Below are positions 8,623-17,840 of a DNA stretch of 64,000 nucleotides, in pieces (positions within the stretch are counted from its first letter, which is position 1; every line of letters starts with the position of its first letter). The DNA comes from Betaproteobacteria bacterium. GTDB lineage: Bacteria; Pseudomonadota; Gammaproteobacteria; Burkholderiales; Casimicrobiaceae. The position numbers and the translations under genes were made by a program. The stretch lies in contig JAAFIS010000002.1 of the NCBI GenBank assembly GCA_013298695.1, forward strand, positions 340,935 through 404,934, given 5' to 3'. The notes below the pieces were generated by a model. It was not told the origin of the DNA. It saw nothing but the letters and a program-made list of their open reading frames with translations, and searched no databases.

Positions 8623-10995
8623 TTAGTCAGCTGCGAATCGTACCCGACCCCCGCCTTCGCGCTTTGCGACATACATGGCTTGATCGGCGAGCTTGACCAG
8701 CTCGTCACTCGTGAACTTCGAGCCTATCTGGCTCATAACCGCTCCTATACTCACTGAAATGGGCTGCTCCGTGATCGCGCTCAAGTTCGCAGATGAGACC
8801 GAATCAATCAATGCTTGCGCCAACGCCACGCACTGGTCGCGGTTAGTTCCGATCGACACTACGACAAACTCGTCGCCGCCGAATCGACCCACGATCTCGC
8901 GCGGACCCATGCACTTACGCACGCATTTCGCAATCTCAACCAGTGCGTCATCGCCAGCCGCATGCCCTTGCGAATCATTGATCTTTTTGAAGCCGTCGAC
9001 ATCAATGAAAAACACAGTCACAGGCTGTCTTGCTGATACCGAAAGCGTCGCATCAAGTTCGCGAAAAAGTGCTCGGCGAGTCAATAGCGACGTCAACGGA
9101 TCGTAATCAGCTGCGATTCGCAACGTTTCTTCTCTGACCCGCGCATCATGGATATCGAACGAGACGTTGTAGCAGCCGACTACACGTCCGTTCGCGTCAA
9201 AATCTGGCGAGACCAAGGTTTTCATCCATCTCACCGCACCGTCGGAGCGCTTTGCCGCGCGTTCAAACGACGTTTCTTCGCCCGCCAATGCTTGCTCAAT
9301 GGCGCGCTCGAACATCGCGCCAAGCTCTTCGCCACGAACCTCGCGAGGCGTGCGACCGATCATGGTGTCACGAGAGATACCGGTCCATTCAACATAGGCG
9401 GTGTTCATAAATTCGTAGCGTCGATCAAGCCCAACGTAGGTAATCGGATTGGGCACGCGGTCGGCCAGGCGTTGAAGCCTCAACCGTGATTCCACTCGCG
9501 CGGTGCGGTCGACGCCGAGCGACAAAATAGAGCTGATCGTTCCATCTTCATTGCGCATCACCGAGGTGTACCACTCGATCCACACATAGCGCCCGCTTTC
9601 GTGCCGATAGCGATGGTGATTGACAACCGTTTGCGCGCCTCCAGAAAGGATTTGCTTGATGACTTGCCCGACTTCTTGCTGGTCGTCAGGATGAACAAAC
9701 TCGAGTGTGAGTTTTGTTCCGAGCATTGATTCCGCCGTTCGACCCAACATCTGCTCAGTGCGCTTAGACCATTGCACGATCGTGCCGTACTTGTCGTACT
9801 CCACCACGGCTACCGGGCTTCGCGCCAAATGCGCTGATAGCTGCGCATCAACACGCGCAATTTCCGATTGCGCCTGTTTGAGCTCGTGAATGTCAAAACT
9901 TGTGGTGTAAACGCCGCGCACGTTCCCAGCGGCATCAATGTCGGGCGCATACACCGTTCGCGTCCAGCGTTCTTCTAAATTTGCTAGCCGAACTGGCCTC
10001 TCGTGATGAACTGTTTCACCTCGAATCGCTCGTTCAAAATAGGGTCGATTCACGCTCCAAATAGCTTCGCCTCTTGCGACTGACGGATGTTTCCCGATGA
10101 CTTTTTCGGCGGATAAATTGTGCCGCTGCAAGAACTGCCGGTTCGCGAATCGATAGATTTCGTCGCGGTCGATGTAGGCCAGTGAGAAGGGGATGCTGTC
10201 GGTGAAATCATCAAGACGCTTGCGGGCGTTCTCCAGTTCTTGTTTCGCAGAGACATCAGCATCAATGTCGTACATCGACGCGATAATCGAGCGAGTCTCA
10301 CCGCTCGCGTCGCGTTCTGGCTGCAGCCTCACTCGCATCCAGCGTGGTGGGTCTATGTTCTGCAGTTGCCGATCGTAAACGACAGTTTCGCCTAAAAACG
10401 CCCGCGCATAGAAGGGTTCAATTCTTTTTGCGACTTCGCTTCCGAGCAGGAAAGCGGTTGCCATGCCGGTGATTTCTTGCGACGAGCGCCCCATCAGTGC
10501 CGCATAGGTTGAGTTGCAATACGACAGCGTTCGTTCGGCTGACACGCGCGCGATTGGGATCGACATCGATTCGAGCACGCTGCGCAGGCGCGCCTCGTTT
10601 GCTGCGAGTTGTTGCCGCAAACGAATGTCATCTTCGATATCGAAGGCTACCGTGAACACCGTTTGCGGGGCAATCGATTCAGCGTTATCGGGAAACACCA
10701 ACACACGATGCCAGCGCAACTCGCCACTGTACATTCTCACCTGGCGCTCGTAACGCGAAGTTTTTCCCTCAAATGCGCGGTCAAAATGCGGGCGAGCAAT
10801 GGCCCAGGCCGTGTGCCCGTACAGGACTTGAAGAGTGTTTCCGATTAGCGTTTCGCGCGCCCGCCCCACCCATCGCTCGTACGGCGAATTGCAAAACACC
10901 AGCTTCGCATCGCGATCCCAACGTGCCATCGGCAACGCGATCGACTCAACCAGTCGCGCTACTTCGGTTTGTTGATCATTCGTGATTGAAACCAT
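8623..10995 (-). CDS. Multi-PAS diguanylate cyclase (GGDEF)
   Basis: 790 residues with no predicted membrane segment. Five PAS/PAC units in tandem (about 8-125, 130-255, 258-375, 380-500, 505-625) are followed by a GGDEF domain. The active-site motif GGDEF is intact at about 706-710 within VGRFGGDEFVVV, and FIDVDGFKKINDSQGH is present. The RxxD inhibitory site that usually lies just before GGDEF is not conserved (GPRE here), so c-di-GMP product inhibition may be lost. No EAL domain. It should make cyclic di-GMP in response to signals sensed by the PAS domains; ligands cannot be read from sequence. It precedes mpl by 37 bp on the same strand. Confidence 0.93.
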   Translation of the reverse strand: MVSITNDQQTEVARLVESIALPMARWDRDAKLVFCNSPYERWVGRARETLIGNTLQVLYGHTAWAIARPHFDRAFEGKTSRYERQVRMYSGELRWHRVLVFPDNAESIAPQTVFTVAFDIEDDIRLRQQLAANEARLRSVLESMSIPIARVSAERTLSYCNSTYAALMGRSSQEITGMATAFLLGSEVAKRIEPFYARAFLGETVVYDRQLQNIDPPRWMRVRLQPERDASGETRSIIASMYDIDADVSAKQELENARKRLDDFTDSIPFSLAYIDRDEIYRFANRQFLQRHNLSAEKVIGKHPSVARGEAIWSVNRPYFERAIRGETVHHERPVRLANLEERWTRTVYAPDIDAAGNVRGVYTTSFDIHELKQAQSEIARVDAQLSAHLARSPVAVVEYDKYGTIVQWSKRTEQMLGRTAESMLGTKLTLEFVHPDDQQEVGQVIKQILSGGAQTVVNHHRYRHESGRYVWIEWYTSVMRNEDGTISSILSLGVDRTARVESRLRLQRLADRVPNPITYVGLDRRYEFMNTAYVEWTGISRDTMIGRTPREVRGEELGAMFERAIEQALAGEETSFERAAKRSDGAVRWMKTLVSPDFDANGRVVGCYNVSFDIHDARVREETLRIAADYDPLTSLLTRRALFRELDATLSVSARQPVTVFFIDVDGFKKINDSQGHAAGDDALVEIAKCVRKCMGPREIVGRFGGDEFVVVSIGTNRDQCVALAQALIDSVSSANLSAITEQPISVSIGAVMSQIGSKFTSDELVKLADQAMYVAKREGGGRVRFAAD

Positions 10996-11211
10996 GGATC
11001 GATTGAACTTACCGGTCGCTCTTCCGCTTATTGAACAATACAGAGCCGTAAAATTACATTTAATCTGGCGCAGCTTGCGTTAAATCTCACCGCTCGCAGC
11101 TATTGTCGCACCCAATATTCGATTTTGTTGCCTGCGTGTGTTTTCATCTAGGGTCGAGTCAGATCACTATTTGAGCCCCCTACGGCTGATCCGAGTTTGC
11201 TTTGAGTTTCT

Positions 11212-12054
11212 ATGACGTTACGTGGTAGCGCTACTGATCCGCGCCGTGCGCAGGCCTATAGGGCGCTTGCGGAATGCAATCCAATTGAAAAGGTGTCGCT
11301 TGTTCAGGCGATCGGCGCGCCTTCCGACTTCGAGGATACGTCGGATTGCCAGCAACCCATCCCAGGGCGCCCCGATCAACCCCTGCTCGTAGCTCCGGCC
11401 TTACTCGCTACCCGCTCCCTCGGAACCGTTGAAGGGCGCGCAACGCTGATTCACGCGGTCGCGCACATCGAGTTCAACGCGATCAATCTCGCGCTCGACA
11501 TGGTGCAGCGCTTCGGCGATCTCGGCGCGCAATTCATCGATGATTGGGTCAGCGTTGCTCGCGAAGAAGCACTGCATTTTTCGCTCTTGCAGGACCACCT
11601 TCACACCTTGGGCTTTGCATATGGAGATTTTCCCGCGCACAACGGGCTCTGGGAGATGGCCGAGAAAACTAGTGGCGATGTTCTCGCGCGGCTCGCGCTA
11701 GTTCCCCGGATTCTCGAAGCCCGCGGACTCGACGTTTCGCCAGGAATACGGGACAAACTCAAACAGGCGGGTGACCACCGAGGCGCTGAAATTCTCTCGA
11801 TCATCTTGCGTGACGAAATTGGCCATGTTGCCATTGGCAATCGCTGGTTTCGCCATTGCTGTGCTGAGCGCGGGCTTGATCCGATTCAATGTTTCGAAGC
11901 ACTCTGGATTGCCTACGACGGCCCGCAACCACGTGCGCCTTTTAACGTCGCCGCGCGACTGCAAGCAGGGTTCGTGCAGGAAGAAATTGACTGGTTAGAA
12001 CGAAAAGCTCGGGAGGGTCGACCCGTCGTAAAGCAGGATCGTAAACTTCAATGA
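11212..12054 (+). CDS. Ferritin-like DUF455 family protein
   Basis: 280 residues. Three helical segments carry the acidic and His residues of a di-iron four-helix bundle: HAVAHIEFNAINLALDMVQR, REEALHFSLLQDHL and LRDEIGHVAIGNRWF. Together these match the DUF455 family, whose reaction is not established; some relatives resemble the tRNA hydroxylase MiaE fold. Cytoplasmic, no signal peptide. It is divergent from the PAS-GGDEF gene, with a 216-bp gap that holds both promoters but no motif I can name. After the stop an eight-T run (about 12083-12090) might aid termination but lacks a strong hairpin. Confidence 0.85.
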   Translation: MTLRGSATDPRRAQAYRALAECNPIEKVSLVQAIGAPSDFEDTSDCQQPIPGRPDQPLLVAPALLATRSLGTVEGRATLIHAVAHIEFNAINLALDMVQRFGDLGAQFIDDWVSVAREEALHFSLLQDHLHTLGFAYGDFPAHNGLWEMAEKTSGDVLARLALVPRILEARGLDVSPGIRDKLKQAGDHRGAEILSIILRDEIGHVAIGNRWFRHCCAERGLDPIQCFEALWIAYDGPQPRAPFNVAARLQAGFVQEEIDWLERKAREGRPVVKQDRKLQ

Positions 12055-12187
12055 AACTCCATTCGCCATTGGACTGTGTGGGGTTTTTTTTATTTTTTGA
12101 TAGATGCCTATTTTCACGCGGTTGCCCCAATTTGTAGGCGTTAGTGATTGAGTGCCGGAACCATGTGAATAAAAGCGTGGCGTTGCA

Positions 12188-12544
12188 CTAAGAAGCATCC
12201 TTCCCGCGAAACGGGAGTTGGCGCGTTAGCAATTGAAACCACATCACCCAATCGCCGAGAAACGAGTAAAGCGGTTGCTTGAAACTGGCGGGTTTATTTT
12301 CCTCAAACACGAAATGCCCGACCCACGCCCACGCGTAAGCTTGAATCACTGCGACCGCAATTAGCCACCATTGCGAACTAGCAACTGCGTAGACGGCGAG
12401 CGTCAGCGCAATCGACGTGCCGACGAAATGTAGTGCTCGGCAAACCGTGTTTTGATGTTCGTGCAAATAAAACGGGTAGAACTCCCGAAAATTTGAATAG
12501 CGAACGGATGGGGTTGCGCCGTTGGCTTCTGCTGATGAATTCAT
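12188..12544 (-). CDS. DUF962/Mpo1-like small membrane protein
   Basis: 118 residues. It opens with FREFYPFYLHEHQNTVCRALHFVG, typical of the DUF962 (YGL010w/Mpo1-like) family. Hydrophobic segments follow (ALTLAVYAVASSQWWLIAVAV) and then WVGHFVFEENKPASF, where the conserved GHF-x-E-x-NKP block is clear. The yeast relative Mpo1 is a dioxygenase in phytosphingosine breakdown; the bacterial role is not known. It lies 65 bp downstream of tolA on the same strand, where tolB would be expected. Confidence 0.85.
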   Translation of the reverse strand: MNSSAEANGATPSVRYSNFREFYPFYLHEHQNTVCRALHFVGTSIALTLAVYAVASSQWWLIAVAVIQAYAWAWVGHFVFEENKPASFKQPLYSFLGDWVMWFQLLTRQLPFRGKDAS

Positions 12545-12609
12545 AGCGAAAACACGTAGTCTTTGAGCCCAGATTGTGAAGCCGCGATTCAGCCTGTGTC
12601 AATCGGCGA

Positions 12610-13479
12610 TTATTCGGACGGACGAAAGCGCAGCGTCAACCGACGCTGGAACACGTCGGCCTGATCGGGTTTCGGCAGCGGCGACGATTTCAAAATCGCC
12701 CGCTCAACGGCTTGATCGTAGGCCGCGCTGCCGCTTGACTTGGTCAGGCGTACGTCGAGCACCTCGCCAGTGGGCAATAGATTCACCTCGAACACAGCTT
12801 CTGGATTACCGCCGACTTCGGACGCGAGCACGATGTTTCCCCGGATTTTTCCCCGTATTTTTGCAACCCAATCGCCTTCGGCTTTAGCGCGCGCACGTTG
12901 CGCGGCTTCGCGAGCCACACGCTCGCTCGCCTCTTGAGCGGCAGCGCGATCTCGCAACTCTTTTGCAGCCTTTTCTAGCGCGTCTTGCTTTGTTTTCTCG
13001 TCGCGTTGCTCTTTGAGTGCGCGCTCTTTTGCGTCGGCCACTTCTCTAGCGCGAGTGTCGGCCAGTTTTTTCTCGGACTCTTTTTTCAACGCCAGTTCTT
13101 TAGCAAGTTTTTCATCCTGCTGTTTTTTCTTCGCGGCGTCTTCACGCTCTTTGGCTTGTTTTTCAACGGCCTTTTTCTTCTCGGCCTCCTCCCGTTTGAT
13201 CTGTGCGTCGTTTATTTTTGGTGGTTCAACTTTTGGTGGGGGTTGCGGCGTCGGCAACGGCTTCGGTGGAGTCGGTGCCGGCGTCTCGGGCGGAGGTGGT
13301 GGCGTTGGCGTTGGTGGTGGGGCCGTAGGTGCGACTTTTGGCGAAGGCAACACCAGATCAGCACTCACGACCTGCGCTGGCTCTTGTTTCCAGCGAACGC
13401 TGAACACTAGAACCGCCACCAGCAGAATATGCACAACGATTGCGCCGATCCACGCTCGAGTTTTGCTAGCACCGTCCAC
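12610..13479 (-). CDS. tolA: TolA envelope-constriction protein
   Basis: 289 residues. One N-terminal membrane helix (about 10-27, AWIGAIVVHILLVAVLVFSV) is followed by a Pro-rich linker (about 48-88). A long Lys/Ala/Glu helix (about 92-205) is the periplasm-spanning domain II, and the C-terminal domain (about 205-289) contains GNPEAVFEVNLLPTGEVLDV and ends in a TonB/TolA-like fold. TolA links the TolQR motor to TolB-Pal at the outer membrane during division. It follows tolR by 10 bp. tolB and pal do not follow. Confidence 0.95.
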   Translation of the reverse strand: MDGASKTRAWIGAIVVHILLVAVLVFSVRWKQEPAQVVSADLVLPSPKVAPTAPPPTPTPPPPPETPAPTPPKPLPTPQPPPKVEPPKINDAQIKREEAEKKKAVEKQAKEREDAAKKKQQDEKLAKELALKKESEKKLADTRAREVADAKERALKEQRDEKTKQDALEKAAKELRDRAAAQEASERVAREAAQRARAKAEGDWVAKIRGKIRGNIVLASEVGGNPEAVFEVNLLPTGEVLDVRLTKSSGSAAYDQAVERAILKSSPLPKPDQADVFQRRLTLRFRPSE

Positions 13480-13489
13480 GTGCGGACAC

Positions 13490-13885
13490 CTACGTACCTT
13501 CCCGAGCTGCCAGACCCACGCGTTTCACGCCTGCTGCGTGCAACGCGCCCAGCAAAGAAACGACTTCTTCATAGCGAACGGCGCGATCAGCAGCGATCAC
13601 AACGGGGCGATCACGCACCTTCTGCAGATCAAGAATTTTGCGCACCGCGTTATCGCGAGTGATGCGCGAATCACCCGCCTCGCGCATCGTAATATTGCCA
13701 TTCGCACGAACAACGATCTCGATCGGATCGGCTTGAGTTTGCGTGAGCGATTGGCCCACGCTCGGAAGCTCGATCTCGCCCGTGCGCAACGAAGGCGTTG
13801 CGATCATGAACACGATCAACAGCACGAGCATCACGTCGATAAATGGCACGACGTTGATTTGATTGACTAGCTTGCGGCGACGCAT
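13490..13885 (-). CDS. tolR: TolR/ExbD-family motor protein
   Basis: 131 residues. N-terminal basic stretch, then one membrane helix (about 10-32) containing NVVPFIDVMLVLLIVFMIAT, where the Asp is the conserved proton-path residue. A small periplasmic domain follows. The position between tolQ and tolA makes TolR the better name than ExbD. Functions with TolQ to convert proton flow into movement of TolA. The spacing to its neighbours (14 bp after tolQ, 10 bp before tolA) supports one transcript. Confidence 0.95.
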   Translation of the reverse strand: MRRRKLVNQINVVPFIDVMLVLLIVFMIATPSLRTGEIELPSVGQSLTQTQADPIEIVVRANGNITMREAGDSRITRDNAVRKILDLQKVRDRPVVIAADRAVRYEEVVSLLGALHAAGVKRVGLAAREGT

Positions 13886-13899
13886 GGCGATCAGAAAAC

Positions 13900-14574
13900 T
13901 TAGGTTTGACGCTGAAGGATGTTCAGAAACTCTTCAGCAAACGTTTCAAGCTGAACGTTGATCCGGTCAAGCTGTGCCTGGAATCGGTTGTACGCAACCA
14001 CGGCTGGAATCGCGGCGAATAGGCCAATCGCAGTCGCGATCAAAGCCTCGGCGATGCCCGGTGCCACCTGTGCGAGGGTTGCCTGCCCCACGCTTGCCAA
14101 TCCGCGAAACGAGTTCATGATGCCCCATACCGTTCCCAAGAGCCCGATGTACGGACTAACGCTCGCGACGGTCGCCAGACCGGGCAGCTGATGTTCGAGG
14201 CGATCCATCTCGCGCTGAATCGCAACCTTCAACGCGCGACGTGTGCCGTCGACGATGGCCTCTTTACTGGTGCTTGCAAGCTTTTTTTGTTTAATGAATT
14301 CGCGAAAACCCGCCGCGAATACTTGTGCTTGCGGGCCGCTTGTGGCCTGATCATTTTGCACGCGCTGAAACAGCTGATTCAAATCGGCGCCGCCCCAGAA
14401 CGATTCGTCGAACGTCGTGTTTCTTCGACCGGCCGCCTTGATTACGCCGCCCTTATAAAAAATCAACCACCACGACCACACTGAAAGGAAAATCAGGAGC
14501 AGCATCACCAACTGCACCGGCACGCTCGCGCCCGTGATCAAATGCATGAGTGATAAATCGGCGGTGGCTTTCAT
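13900..14574 (-). CDS. tolQ: TolQ/ExbB-family proton channel subunit
   Basis: 224 residues. Three membrane segments: SVPVQLVMLLLIFLSVWSWWLI (about 15-38), and two near the C-terminus around VSPYIGLLGTVWGIMNSF and IGLFAAIPAVVAYNRF. These GLLGTVWG and AIPAVVAYN blocks are the family signatures. Forms the inner-membrane stator complex with TolR. Its start codon touches the stop of ybgC (shared base 14574), so translation is probably coupled. Confidence 0.96.
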   Translation of the reverse strand: MKATADLSLMHLITGASVPVQLVMLLLIFLSVWSWWLIFYKGGVIKAAGRRNTTFDESFWGGADLNQLFQRVQNDQATSGPQAQVFAAGFREFIKQKKLASTSKEAIVDGTRRALKVAIQREMDRLEHQLPGLATVASVSPYIGLLGTVWGIMNSFRGLASVGQATLAQVAPGIAEALIATAIGLFAAIPAVVAYNRFQAQLDRINVQLETFAEEFLNILQRQT

Positions 14575-15002
14575 CAGGCTGGAAGTGCGGTTGAATTCAT
14601 CATTTGGCTTCGCATTGTCGCTGGCATCGCAACCGGTTTCATAGTTTCAGTGTTGATATAGGCAAGTGTGACTACGCCCAAAAGCAAGAGTTCGCTCGAT
14701 TCGTTTGCGCCCCGGGTAACGAGCTGGCGAATCGTCAGCTTACTGTGCCCCACTTTAATGGGTTCACACGTTACGTGAATCATGTCGCCTAATTTAGCGG
14801 GCAATTCATAATCGGCTTCTACGCGTTTGACCACAAACACGGCGTGCAAGTCACGCTGGATCTGATCAAGTTCAAACCCAGCGTTACGCAACCATTCGGT
14901 TCGCGCGCGCTCAAGATAGCGTAAATAGTTGGCGTAGTAGACGACGCCTGCGACGTCGGTGTCTTCGTAATAGATGCGAACGTTAATCGAGAACGGCGTC
15001 AT
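14574..15002 (-). CDS. ybgC: Tol-Pal-associated acyl-CoA thioesterase YbgC
   Basis: 142 residues with a hotdog fold. The catalytic Asp lies in [26 protein letters not shown] (near residue 17), the 4-hydroxybenzoyl-CoA thioesterase signature. YbgC hydrolyses short acyl-CoA or acyl-ACP substrates and is usually the first gene of the tol operon, as here. It overlaps ruvB at one end (14999-15002) and touches tolQ at the other, so ruvB-ybgC-tolQRA reads as a single transcript. Confidence 0.94.
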   Translation of the reverse strand: MTPFSINVRIYYEDTDVAGVVYYANYLRYLERARTEWLRNAGFELDQIQRDLHAVFVVKRVEADYELPAKLGDMIHVTCEPIKVGHSKLTIRQLVTRGANESSELLLLGVVTLAYINTETMKPVAMPATMRSQMMNSTALPA

Positions 15003-16060
15003 TCGGAAAATAGCTCGCCCGTGCCCATCGCCGCAGGCGGCATGATGCCGAAATGGCGATACGCGCGCGCAGTTGCCATGCGACCACGACTCGTGCGCTG
15101 CACGTAGCCTTGCTGGATCAAAAACGGCTCAATTACGTCTTCGATCGTTTCTCGCTCTTCGCTAATCGCGGCAGCGAGATTGTCTACGCCTACCGGGCCA
15201 CCCGAAAATTTTTCCAGTATGGCAGCGAGCAGCTTTCGATCCATCACGTCAAGTCCGCTCGCATCAACGTCGAGCATCGACAGTGCCGCATCCGCGACTC
15301 CACGGCTCACTTGCCCATTAGCTTTGACTTCCGCGTAGTCGCGTACGCGGCGTAGCAAACGATTCGCAATGCGCGGCGTGCCACGCGATCGTTTTGCAAT
15401 TTCAAGTGCGCCTGTGTTTTCCACTTTCACATCGAGCAAGCTTGCCGAACGTGCGACGATACGCGACAGCTCTTCATCCGAATAAAACTCAAGCCGCGCA
15501 ACGATGCCAAAACGATCACGCAGCGGATTGGTCAGCATGCCCGCACGAGTGGTTGCGCCCACTAACGTGAACGGCGGCAAATCCAATTTCACTGAGCGCG
15601 CGGTGGGTCCCTCGCCGATCATAATGTCGATCGAATAATCCTCCATCGCGCTGTAGAGCGTTTCTTCAAGAACTGCGCTCAGGCGATGAATCTCATCGAT
15701 AAAGAGCACATCGTTGGGCTCAAGATTGGTGAGAATCGCCGCGAGGTCACCCTTTTTCTCGAGCACCGGCCCGGAAGTTTGCTGCATGTTCACGCCCATC
15801 TCGCGAGCGATGATGTGTGACAGCGTCGTCTTCCCCAATCCAGGAGGACCGAACAAGAGCACGTGATCTAGCGGCTCTTGGCGCGTTTTCGCAGCGGAGA
15901 TAAATATCGAGAGTTGATCGCGAATTTTTTCTTGCCCGACGTACTCATCGAGCTGCTTAGGGCGCAGCGCGCGCTCAAGCGCCTCCTCTTGCGTGCTCTC
16001 AGTCTTCGGAGCAATCAAGCGGTCGGGTGCAGCGGCGAGCGCGTCGTCGTGGATGGCCAT
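14999..16060 (-). CDS. ruvB: Holliday junction branch-migration ATPase RuvB
   Basis: 353 residues, full length. It shows the arrangement [18 protein letters not shown], Walker [12 protein letters not shown], Walker [12 protein letters not shown], sensor and arginine region [19 protein letters not shown], and the winged-helix DNA-binding C-terminus ending in [17 protein letters not shown]. Hexameric motor that pulls DNA through RuvA-held junctions. RuvA is 953 bp upstream on the same strand, separated from ruvB by an opposite-strand gene and a short ORF. A 9-bp perfect hairpin lies 39 bp before its start. Confidence 0.98.
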   Translation of the reverse strand: MAIHDDALAAAPDRLIAPKTESTQEEALERALRPKQLDEYVGQEKIRDQLSIFISAAKTRQEPLDHVLLFGPPGLGKTTLSHIIAREMGVNMQQTSGPVLEKKGDLAAILTNLEPNDVLFIDEIHRLSAVLEETLYSAMEDYSIDIMIGEGPTARSVKLDLPPFTLVGATTRAGMLTNPLRDRFGIVARLEFYSDEELSRIVARSASLLDVKVENTGALEIAKRSRGTPRIANRLLRRVRDYAEVKANGQVSRGVADAALSMLDVDASGLDVMDRKLLAAILEKFSGGPVGVDNLAAAISEERETIEDVIEPFLIQQGYVQRTSRGRMATARAYRHFGIMPPAAMGTGELFSE

Positions 16061-16098
16061 CTCGGTATTGTATGGCGTGCCTTTACTGGTATGACGTA

Positions 16099-16119
16099 GG
16101 GTGCGATCCTATCGCACCC
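16099..16119. repeat. Short perfect inverted repeat upstream of ruvB
   Basis: Arms GGGTGCGAT (16099-16107) and ATCGCACCC (16111-16119) enclose a 3-base loop. No T-run follows in either direction, so it is not an intrinsic terminator. It lies just upstream of the ruvB start on the promoter side. It resembles the left arm of the REP-like repeat at 45395 (TAGGTCGCGATC) and may be a small relative of it, or an operator. Confidence 0.6.
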
Positions 16120-16205
16120 AAATTGATGCTGAACAAGTGCGACTGCAGAAATGTGTCATGTGCCTATCTGTCATGAGGAGAACGCGAGCGTCCGACGAGA
16201 TCCAT

Positions 16206-16361
16206 CTACCGCGAATTGGCTTCTTCACGATCAAACCGAAAATGAGATGGCATTGATCCACAAAATTTCTGCAATTGTTCGAACGCTTCTTTCTTGAGTG
16301 CTTTTCTCGTAGTCTTCGATTGATCTGGCACGATCAGATCAGGTTGTTTATCGTTTTCCAT
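16206..16361 (-). CDS. 51-residue ORF, antitoxin-like tail (function unknown)
   Basis: ATG at 16361, stop TAG at 16206, giving a charged 51-residue protein that begins MENDKQPDLIVPDQSKTTRK and ends SMPSHFRFDREEANSR. The ending, hydrophobic-then-FDREEAN-Arg, reminds me of tails of small type II antitoxins, but I cannot name a family. No toxin-sized ORF lies next to it on the same strand: only about 145 bp remain before ruvB. There is no clear ribosome-binding site. It could be a relic antitoxin, a small regulator or a chance ORF. It fills a 444-bp gap that has no other gene. Confidence 0.4.
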   Translation of the reverse strand: MENDKQPDLIVPDQSKTTRKALKKEAFEQLQKFCGSMPSHFRFDREEANSR

Positions 16362-16504
16362 TTTGCGAATTTTAAGAGTGGTCGTCTTCCAAGTTAGCGC
16401 ATGCGATCACGTTGCGTAATGACTGCTTGGTAGCGCACCCATTAAAACGAGCGCCAAGAGCACGGAACTCAGAACTTTTTCGATCATGCAAAGTCGCATT
16501 GATA

Positions 16505-17059
16505 ATGGTGCGACGATCAAAACTGAACGTGAATTGCATTTTGCTTCTTGCGAGCATATCGCTACTCGTCGGCGGAATCTATTTTTCGCCATTCAACGGC
16601 CCCATCGTCGATTACAAGATTCATGGCGTGCTGCTTAGGGTTGCCGACCATCGAGAGGCAATCACGAAATCCGTTTCCTCCACAGGAATCGTTCCCGAGG
16701 AGCGTCCAAGCCACCGGCTTCCAGACGTACGGAGCGAAAAATGGAATGAGTCAATTTCGACAACGCACCTGAATTTCGATCCTTGGGGACAGCCTTTTCG
16801 ATACCGAACGACTTCTGAAAGCCGTGGGTTCATCGTCTATTCAGTCGGTATCAATGGAATAGATGAGCACGGTGCCGGAGATGATGTGACTGACTCAACG
16901 AAGCGATATCGGTGTGAGGATTACCGACACAACTGCGACAGAAATGTCCACTTCGCCGCAATCCTTGCAATGCTTGTTGGCTTCACGCTGCTTGTTTTTT
17001 CCGTGAGCAAGCTCATTTCTTCGACAAATTCTTCAAAGCCTGCCGGATTGCGTCGTTGA
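16505..17059 (+). CDS. Membrane-anchored protein with pseudopilin GspG-like C-terminus
   Basis: 184 residues from ATG 16505; an upstream in-frame ATG at 16412 would add 31 residues without a hydrophobic start. The chosen start gives [20 protein letters not shown], one membrane helix (about 8-28). The middle contains [17 protein letters not shown] and [19 protein letters not shown], the pattern of the calcium-binding end of type II secretion major pseudopilins (DPWG...YSxGxDG...GDD). A second helix lies near the C-terminus ([17 protein letters not shown]). No prepilin peptidase site or secretion genes are nearby, so not a normal pseudopilin. It is on the opposite strand to ruvA and ruvB, and its 3' end overlaps ruvA by 47 bp. 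Confidence 0.6.
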   Translation: MVRRSKLNVNCILLLASISLLVGGIYFSPFNGPIVDYKIHGVLLRVADHREAITKSVSSTGIVPEERPSHRLPDVRSEKWNESISTTHLNFDPWGQPFRYRTTSESRGFIVYSVGINGIDEHGAGDDVTDSTKRYRCEDYRHNCDRNVHFAAILAMLVGFTLLVFSVSKLISSTNSSKPAGLRR

Positions 17060-17603
17060 TCGCTAAATCTGCCGGCAGATCTCGGCACGCACTCGCGGCC
17101 TCCTTATCGTTGTAGCCGAGCGCGAGGAGCGCATTGACGACGTCGTTTGCGGGCGAAGAAACGGCACTGATTGAAGTTGACGCGCCGCCGCCCGCTCCTA
17201 CGGCAACCACTTTACCGCGCAGCTCCAACAACAATCGTTCTGCCGTTTTGTTGCCGATGCCAGGCACGCGCGTTAAGCGTTTGATGTCTTGCAACACGAC
17301 CGCTTGATTGAGCTCCGTAACCGTGAGGCCGGAGAGTACGGCGAGCGCGACTTTCGGGCCGATACCAGTGACTTTGATGAGCTGGCGAAACGCGGCACGT
17401 TCTTCCTCGGTGGCGAAGCCGAAGAGCAAATGCGCGTCTTCGCGTACGACGTAATGCGTGGCGAGTTGCACCGCTTGCCCCGTGGCGGGAAGCGAATAAA
17501 ACGTGCTCATCGGCACGTCCACTTCGTAGCCAACTCCGGCGACGTCGATCACAATTTGTGGGGGATGTTTGGCAACGAGCGTGCCGCTGAGGCGACCAAT
17601 CAT
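17013..17603 (-). CDS. ruvA: Holliday junction-binding protein RuvA
   Basis: 196 residues. OB-fold N-terminus starts [20 protein letters not shown]. Two helix-hairpin-helix motifs are seen, [21 protein letters not shown] and [20 protein letters not shown]. The C-terminal domain III ([14 protein letters not shown]) binds RuvB. Normally sits directly between ruvC and ruvB. Here it is separated from ruvC by a 3-gene cassette plus two paired-palindrome elements, and from ruvB by an opposite-strand gene, so it probably needs its own promoter in the 17604-17840 gap. Confidence 0.97.
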   Translation of the reverse strand: MIGRLSGTLVAKHPPQIVIDVAGVGYEVDVPMSTFYSLPATGQAVQLATHYVVREDAHLLFGFATEEERAAFRQLIKVTGIGPKVALAVLSGLTVTELNQAVVLQDIKRLTRVPGIGNKTAERLLLELRGKVVAVGAGGGASTSISAVSSPANDVVNALLALGYNDKEAASACRDLPADLAINDAIRQALKNLSKK

Positions 17604-17739
17604 GGAGCTTACTGTGCGCAGAGTTGCGCTAATTACGATTCAGCGGAATAGGTTACCAGCGATAGCGGATCGGGCCGCCTGAATCATCGGGAAGCGTGTT
17701 TTGGCGGGTCACCAAGTCTAGACAGCTATAAAGAAAAAA

Positions 17740-17823
17740 GCCCAATTAAATTGGGCGTTAAGGTGTCTTTTATCGTGTATTGTTATACCAATTTTCTAGC
17801 CACTTAGCCCTATTAAATTGGGC
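17740..17823. repeat. Paired-palindrome element, locus A
   Basis: Two copies of a 17-bp palindrome, GCCCAATTAAATTGGGC (17740-17756) and GCCCTATTAAATTGGGC (17807-17823), with centres 67 bp apart. The AT-rich spacer shows no ORF. The rest of the 237-bp gap between the secreted-protein gene and ruvA holds nothing else I recognise. The elements do not resemble intrinsic terminators. Together with locus B this brackets the sigma-factor cassette. Confidence 0.85.
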
Positions 17824-17840
17824 GTTCAGTAGAAAATCTG

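Noticed and set aside
8586-8708. Longer N-terminus for mpl
   Set aside because: The extra 41 codons have no Mpl similarity and overlap the GGDEF gene in another frame; MHLHILGI is the family's normal start.
17740-17823. Palindromes as intrinsic terminators
   Set aside because: Stems are short and AT-rich in the middle and no T-run follows in either direction at most loci; two loci are inside coding sequence.
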